Below, in pieces: positions 44,397 to 47,148 of a stretch of DNA of 47,148 nucleotides. The notes below the pieces were generated by a model. That model worked only from the letters and a program-made list of their open reading frames with translations, ran no database searches and was not told the DNA's origin. Numbering within the stretch: position 1 is the stretch's first letter; every line of letters starts with the position of its first letter. The translations under genes were made by a program, and so were the position numbers. The DNA comes from a virus. The stretch spans positions 1-47,148 of the IMG/VR virus record IMGVR_UViG_3300033148_004586. One strand, given 5' to 3'.

Positions 44397-45398
44397 TTAT
44401 CTTGAAAAAGATGGAGGTCCGCCTGGAAACGCAAACCAGTGGCCACGTTTACTTTTTTCTGTCCTTAATGGCTCAGGAGCAGCAGATGTTTCAGGAACTG
44501 TTTCTTTAATTCTACTAAAAGCAACTCTAATCTTTACAGGATTGCCCTCTGTTATGATATTTCTTAATTGAGTTTGAGACTTTGTGTCTAAGCTTGGCAA
44601 GGCTTGTTCTAAAGTTTTCACCATTTCCGGTATTTCTACGGAAGGCTGTGTTACCTGACGCGGTATCTCTTGACCTGTTCTTCTCCCCGCAGGAAAACCG
44701 CCCCCTCTCATTTGTGAAGCTAAAGCTTCCAATCTGTCCTCAGCATATTCTAACTGAGCCTCTTCCGCCGGAGTCGCCTCTCTGGTTACTTTCCCTTCTT
44801 TATCTAAAACGCCCACACCTAAACGTTGGCCTGGTCCCCATTTAAAATCATGTCCTTTTTTATATTGTGCTACTGTATCAAGATAATATTGATAGTCCTG
44901 TTCAATTTTCCGAAAATCATTATCGGTTCTTTTTGGTGCCCAGCCCGTTTCAATTTTCATAACCCCATCTTGATATTGTTGAGCAGTCAAATAACCGTCC
45001 CCGCCCATTTCCACAGGGGCTTTTTCTGCCAAAGCCTTGAGCTTAACCTCTACTTCTTGTTGCTTTCTCATTTCACGTTGCACCTGGTTCTGAAAATCCA
45101 ATTCCCGTTTAGCTTCAATCATTTCAAAATCGTGCCGAGACCGTAACTCCATCTTCTCAAGTTCCCAGGCTTCCGCAGATTGGTATCGTATATTGTCCAT
45201 ATAAGCATCAAACTCAGCCATTTCTTTTTGATGGGCCTGGGCTTGTATTTGACTTGCTTGTTGAGCTTGTATCTGCATTACCTGCCTGTCGATAGCGGCT
45301 TGACGTGCAGCAGCCTCACGTGCCGCCGTAGCTTTACCGGCCAAAACGCCGAGTCTTGCGTAGTCAGCAACTTGTCCGTGTTCAATTCTTATTGCGAT
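44397..45398 (-). CDS. Coiled-coil internal virion protein, apparent AUC start
   Basis: Coding sequence extends upstream of the first TTG as IAIRIEHGQVADYARLGVLA, typical of this protein type. The only start in register with the perfect AAAGGAGG Shine-Dalgarno is an ATC (AUC), six bases after it; one base change would make ATG. The first ~130 residues are Ala/Gln/Glu-rich coiled coil (AAREAAARQAAIDRQVMQIQ), the rest Gly/Pro-rich. Sits before the giant internal protein, so probably an ejection partner. Confidence 0.65.
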   Translation of the reverse strand: MAIRIEHGQVADYARLGVLAGKATAAREAAARQAAIDRQVMQIQAQQASQIQAQAHQKEMAEFDAYMDNIRYQSAEAWELEKMELRSRHDFEMIEAKRELDFQNQVQREMRKQQEVEVKLKALAEKAPVEMGGDGYLTAQQYQDGVMKIETGWAPKRTDNDFRKIEQDYQYYLDTVAQYKKGHDFKWGPGQRLGVGVLDKEGKVTREATPAEEAQLEYAEDRLEALASQMRGGGFPAGRRTGQEIPRQVTQPSVEIPEMVKTLEQALPSLDTKSQTQLRNIITEGNPVKIRVAFSRIKETVPETSAAPEPLRTEKSKRGHWFAFPGGPPSFSR

Positions 45399-45410
45399 GA
45401 GACACCTCCT

Positions 45411-45632
45411 TTAACTTATAATATCTTCATCTATAACCGCATTTTCTTCGGCTAATTTTATTTTACCTTTTCGGTATTCCCGCATAACCCGCTGTTTAAT
45501 CCAGTGTTTAATCCACTGTAACTCAGTCATTTCAGGACTCCCTTCATCATCCAACGGAACCGGTATTTTTTTCAAAAATCCCTTTTTAAGCTCACTTACT
45601 TTTTTGTCTGGAACTGTAAGAGTTATATCCAT
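45411..45632 (-). CDS. Small tail-associated protein
   Basis: 73 residues: MDITLTVPDKKVSELKKGFL, KKIPVPLDDEGSPEMTELQW, IKHWIKQRVMREYRKGKI. Short protein seen next to fibres in similar phages. Its ATG lies 1 nt from the fibre stop. No known function. Confidence 0.6.
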   Translation of the reverse strand: MDITLTVPDKKVSELKKGFLKKIPVPLDDEGSPEMTELQWIKHWIKQRVMREYRKGKIKLAEENAVIDEDIIS

Positions 45633-45633
45633 T

Positions 45634-47148
45634 TTAATTACTCTCTAATACTTTAATTTTTTCTTGTAATTCTTTTATTGCTTTAATTAAAACAGGAACC
45701 ATTGCACTATACTCAACCGCCCAACCAACATCTTCTTCGTTCTCTGGTTTTTTGACATACTGTGGGTATATTTTATCAACTTGTTGGGCTATTAATCCGG
45801 TCATTCTTCCTTTTCTTGTTTGTTCTGATTTCCAATCAAAATCTACAACTTTCAAAATATCCAAAAAACCAAGTGCGTCAAGTTCGCTATCAACAATATT
45901 TATTTTCATTCTTTCATCAGAAACTTCTGTAGTTATTACCCGATTTCCTATATACATAGTTGTACTGCTACTCCCAGAAGTAGTGGTGCCAAACAGATTA
46001 GAGCCTGATACGCCTCCGATTCCCAGCTTGCCATTAGTGTAAACATAGCCCGAATCACTTTCAAGCTGTAAATTACCGGTTGCTTGGATTTTAAGGTTCC
46101 TATCACTACCCGTACCTGATTTACCCGCTTGGATTTGAAATATACTATACGTAGAGTTCCAACCCATTCTAAGCCACTGAGCGTTTGCAACAGCACCAGG
46201 TGCCCCATCTGTATAAATCTCGTAAAAAATATCGTCTGTCTCATCACCGTCTTTGGAATAAAGTTGAAACCTTGTTGCCGTTGCAGACGTTTGTGCTTGA
46301 AGGCTAAGGCTTGCCCAACTGCTCGTAAACAACCAATCCTGAGTAGCAGTGGTAAGAGTTAGTTCATTACATTCTATGTCTCCTGTAGTTGTAAGGTTCT
46401 CGTTATCAAAACTTATCTCACCCCCACTGTCTGTAATTCCGCTACTGCCAACAGTTAAAGTACCAAGAGTCAAATCATTGTTTGTCTTATTCCAGGTAAA
46501 GTCTGCGTCCGCCCCCATACTTCCAGTGTCGTTAAACTGAACTTCGGTGTCCGCACCTGCAACTCCACTACCCCCCCCCGCAGTTAGCTGATGGGATGTC
46601 CCCCCGTCATCTGTGAACCAAAGCGTATTTGGCGTAGTGTTTTTAATCCATATCTGACCGTAACCAGCAGTACTTCCATCCGCCGCAGCTTGTTCTTTTA
46701 ATGTAAGAGCACCTTCCACTGTTAATTTTGTCTTAGGGTCAACAAGACCAATACCAACTCTGCCGTTATCAAGAATTACCAAGTCTTTCCCGACTTCCAT
46801 CCCAGCGTGGTCTATAATAAACCTATCAGCAGCAAAAGGCACGCCAAAAGTCCACCAATGATTTGCACCCGCCGCACTCTTAGCTTGAAAAATAAACTCA
46901 ACATGCCCTGAATTTATGGTTGTTTCTGCGAATACCGCGACATGCTCAGCTTTTTGAATATGTAATGTTCTTGTAGGATTAGCTAAACCTATGCCAATTT
47001 TATCTCCTGTATCCTCCCCCAATTGCATTTTAGCACCAAGGAGGGAAAAGAAATTATTGGTATCATCAAATGTCATTAGTGGCCCATCTGTCTGCCCAAC
47101 CGTACCACCGTCAGGAATAAACAGGTTCCCACCTAAAGTTACTGCAGT
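45634..47148 (-). CDS. Tail fibre, C-terminal part with S74 chaperone domain (enters from window end)
   Basis: 504 codons, open at the right edge: NLFIPDGGTVGQTDGPLM precedes the first internal ATG, so the true start lies outside. Beta-rich repeats (GLANPTRTLHIQKAEHVAVF) lead to the last ~115 residues: TEVSDERMKINIVDSELDAL (cleavage Ser before Asp), GLIAQQVDKIYP, and YSAMVPVLIKAIKELQEKIK. This is the peptidase S74 domain, which helps the fibre trimerise and then cleaves itself off. Confidence 0.9.
   Translation of the reverse strand, partial: TAVTLGGNLFIPDGGTVGQTDGPLMTFDDTNNFFSLLGAKMQLGEDTGDKIGIGLANPTRTLHIQKAEHVAVFAETTINSGHVEFIFQAKSAAGANHWWTFGVPFAADRFIIDHAGMEVGKDLVILDNGRVGIGLVDPKTKLTVEGALTLKEQAAADGSTAGYGQIWIKNTTPNTLWFTDDGGTSHQLTAGGGSGVAGADTEVQFNDTGSMGADADFTWNKTNNDLTLGTLTVGSSGITDSGGEISFDNENLTTTGDIECNELTLTTATQDWLFTSSWASLSLQAQTSATATRFQLYSKDGDETDDIFYEIYTDGAPGAVANAQWLRMGWNSTYSIFQIQAGKSGTGSDRNLKIQATGNLQLESDSGYVYTNGKLGIGGVSGSNLFGTTTSGSSSTTMYIGNRVITTEVSDERMKINIVDSELDALGFLDILKVVDFDWKSEQTRKGRMTGLIAQQVDKIYPQYVKKPENEEDVGWAVEYSAMVPVLIKAIKELQEKIKVLESN

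Noticed and set aside
1-47148. Integrase, repressor or transposase indicating a temperate or mobile element
   Set aside because: None found on either strand; the gene set fits a lytic phage.

Overview
The window looks like a near-complete genome of a tailed double-stranded DNA bacteriophage (Caudoviricetes), most likely a podovirus: it has terminase, portal, scaffold, capsid, short-tail and internal virion genes, and no tape-measure or tail-sheath gene. The DNA is AT-rich. Starts are ATG, GTG or TTG, all three stop codons are used, and genes are densely packed with TAATG or ATGA overlaps, so ordinary bacterial code 11 fits. No integrase, repressor, tRNA, rRNA, CRISPR array or insertion sequence was recognised. 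The host cannot be named; it must read sigma-70-type promoters.

Layout. A divergent control region (about 18.0-18.76 kb) separates two blocks. Leftward (minus strand) lie small terminase, large terminase, portal, two small membrane proteins, small head genes, scaffold, major capsid, decoration proteins, connector, a trypsin-like protease, tail proteins and the tail fibre. The fibre gene runs off the left end, and its C-terminal half (peptidase S74 chaperone domain) enters at the right end. It is followed by a coiled-coil protein, a 1294-residue internal virion protein and a holin-like protein. The molecule is therefore probably circular or circularly permuted, cut inside the fibre gene. Rightward (plus strand, 18.49-40.37 kb) lie family A DNA polymerase, about 50 small mostly unknown genes, a RecB/Cas4-like nuclease, GroES, SSB, DnaB-type helicase, TOPRIM primase, NinG, nucleotide-metabolism genes and a metallophosphoesterase. 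The blocks converge near 40.3 kb.

Control. Ten near-identical promoters (TTGACT, mostly 17 bp, TGN-TATAAT) are visible: one leftward and nine in the rightward block. Six place an ATG only 5-6 nt after the -10 box, which predicts leaderless mRNAs. The leftward promoter may drive the whole ~25 kb structural block; its leader has a 13-codon ORF and a long hairpin.

The oddest property is that several hallmark genes (small terminase, portal, connector, a head decoration protein, DNA polymerase, primase and at least two small genes) are broken by frameshifts. Some also appear to lack a short conserved segment: polymerase motif B and the middle of the connector are the clearest cases. This is either local sequence error or real decay. 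Other features of note are a tandem triplicated gene with a 74-bp perfect repeat, two hairpins with compensatory base changes, a GC-rich hairpin island, and a tail gene interrupted by an inserted module.
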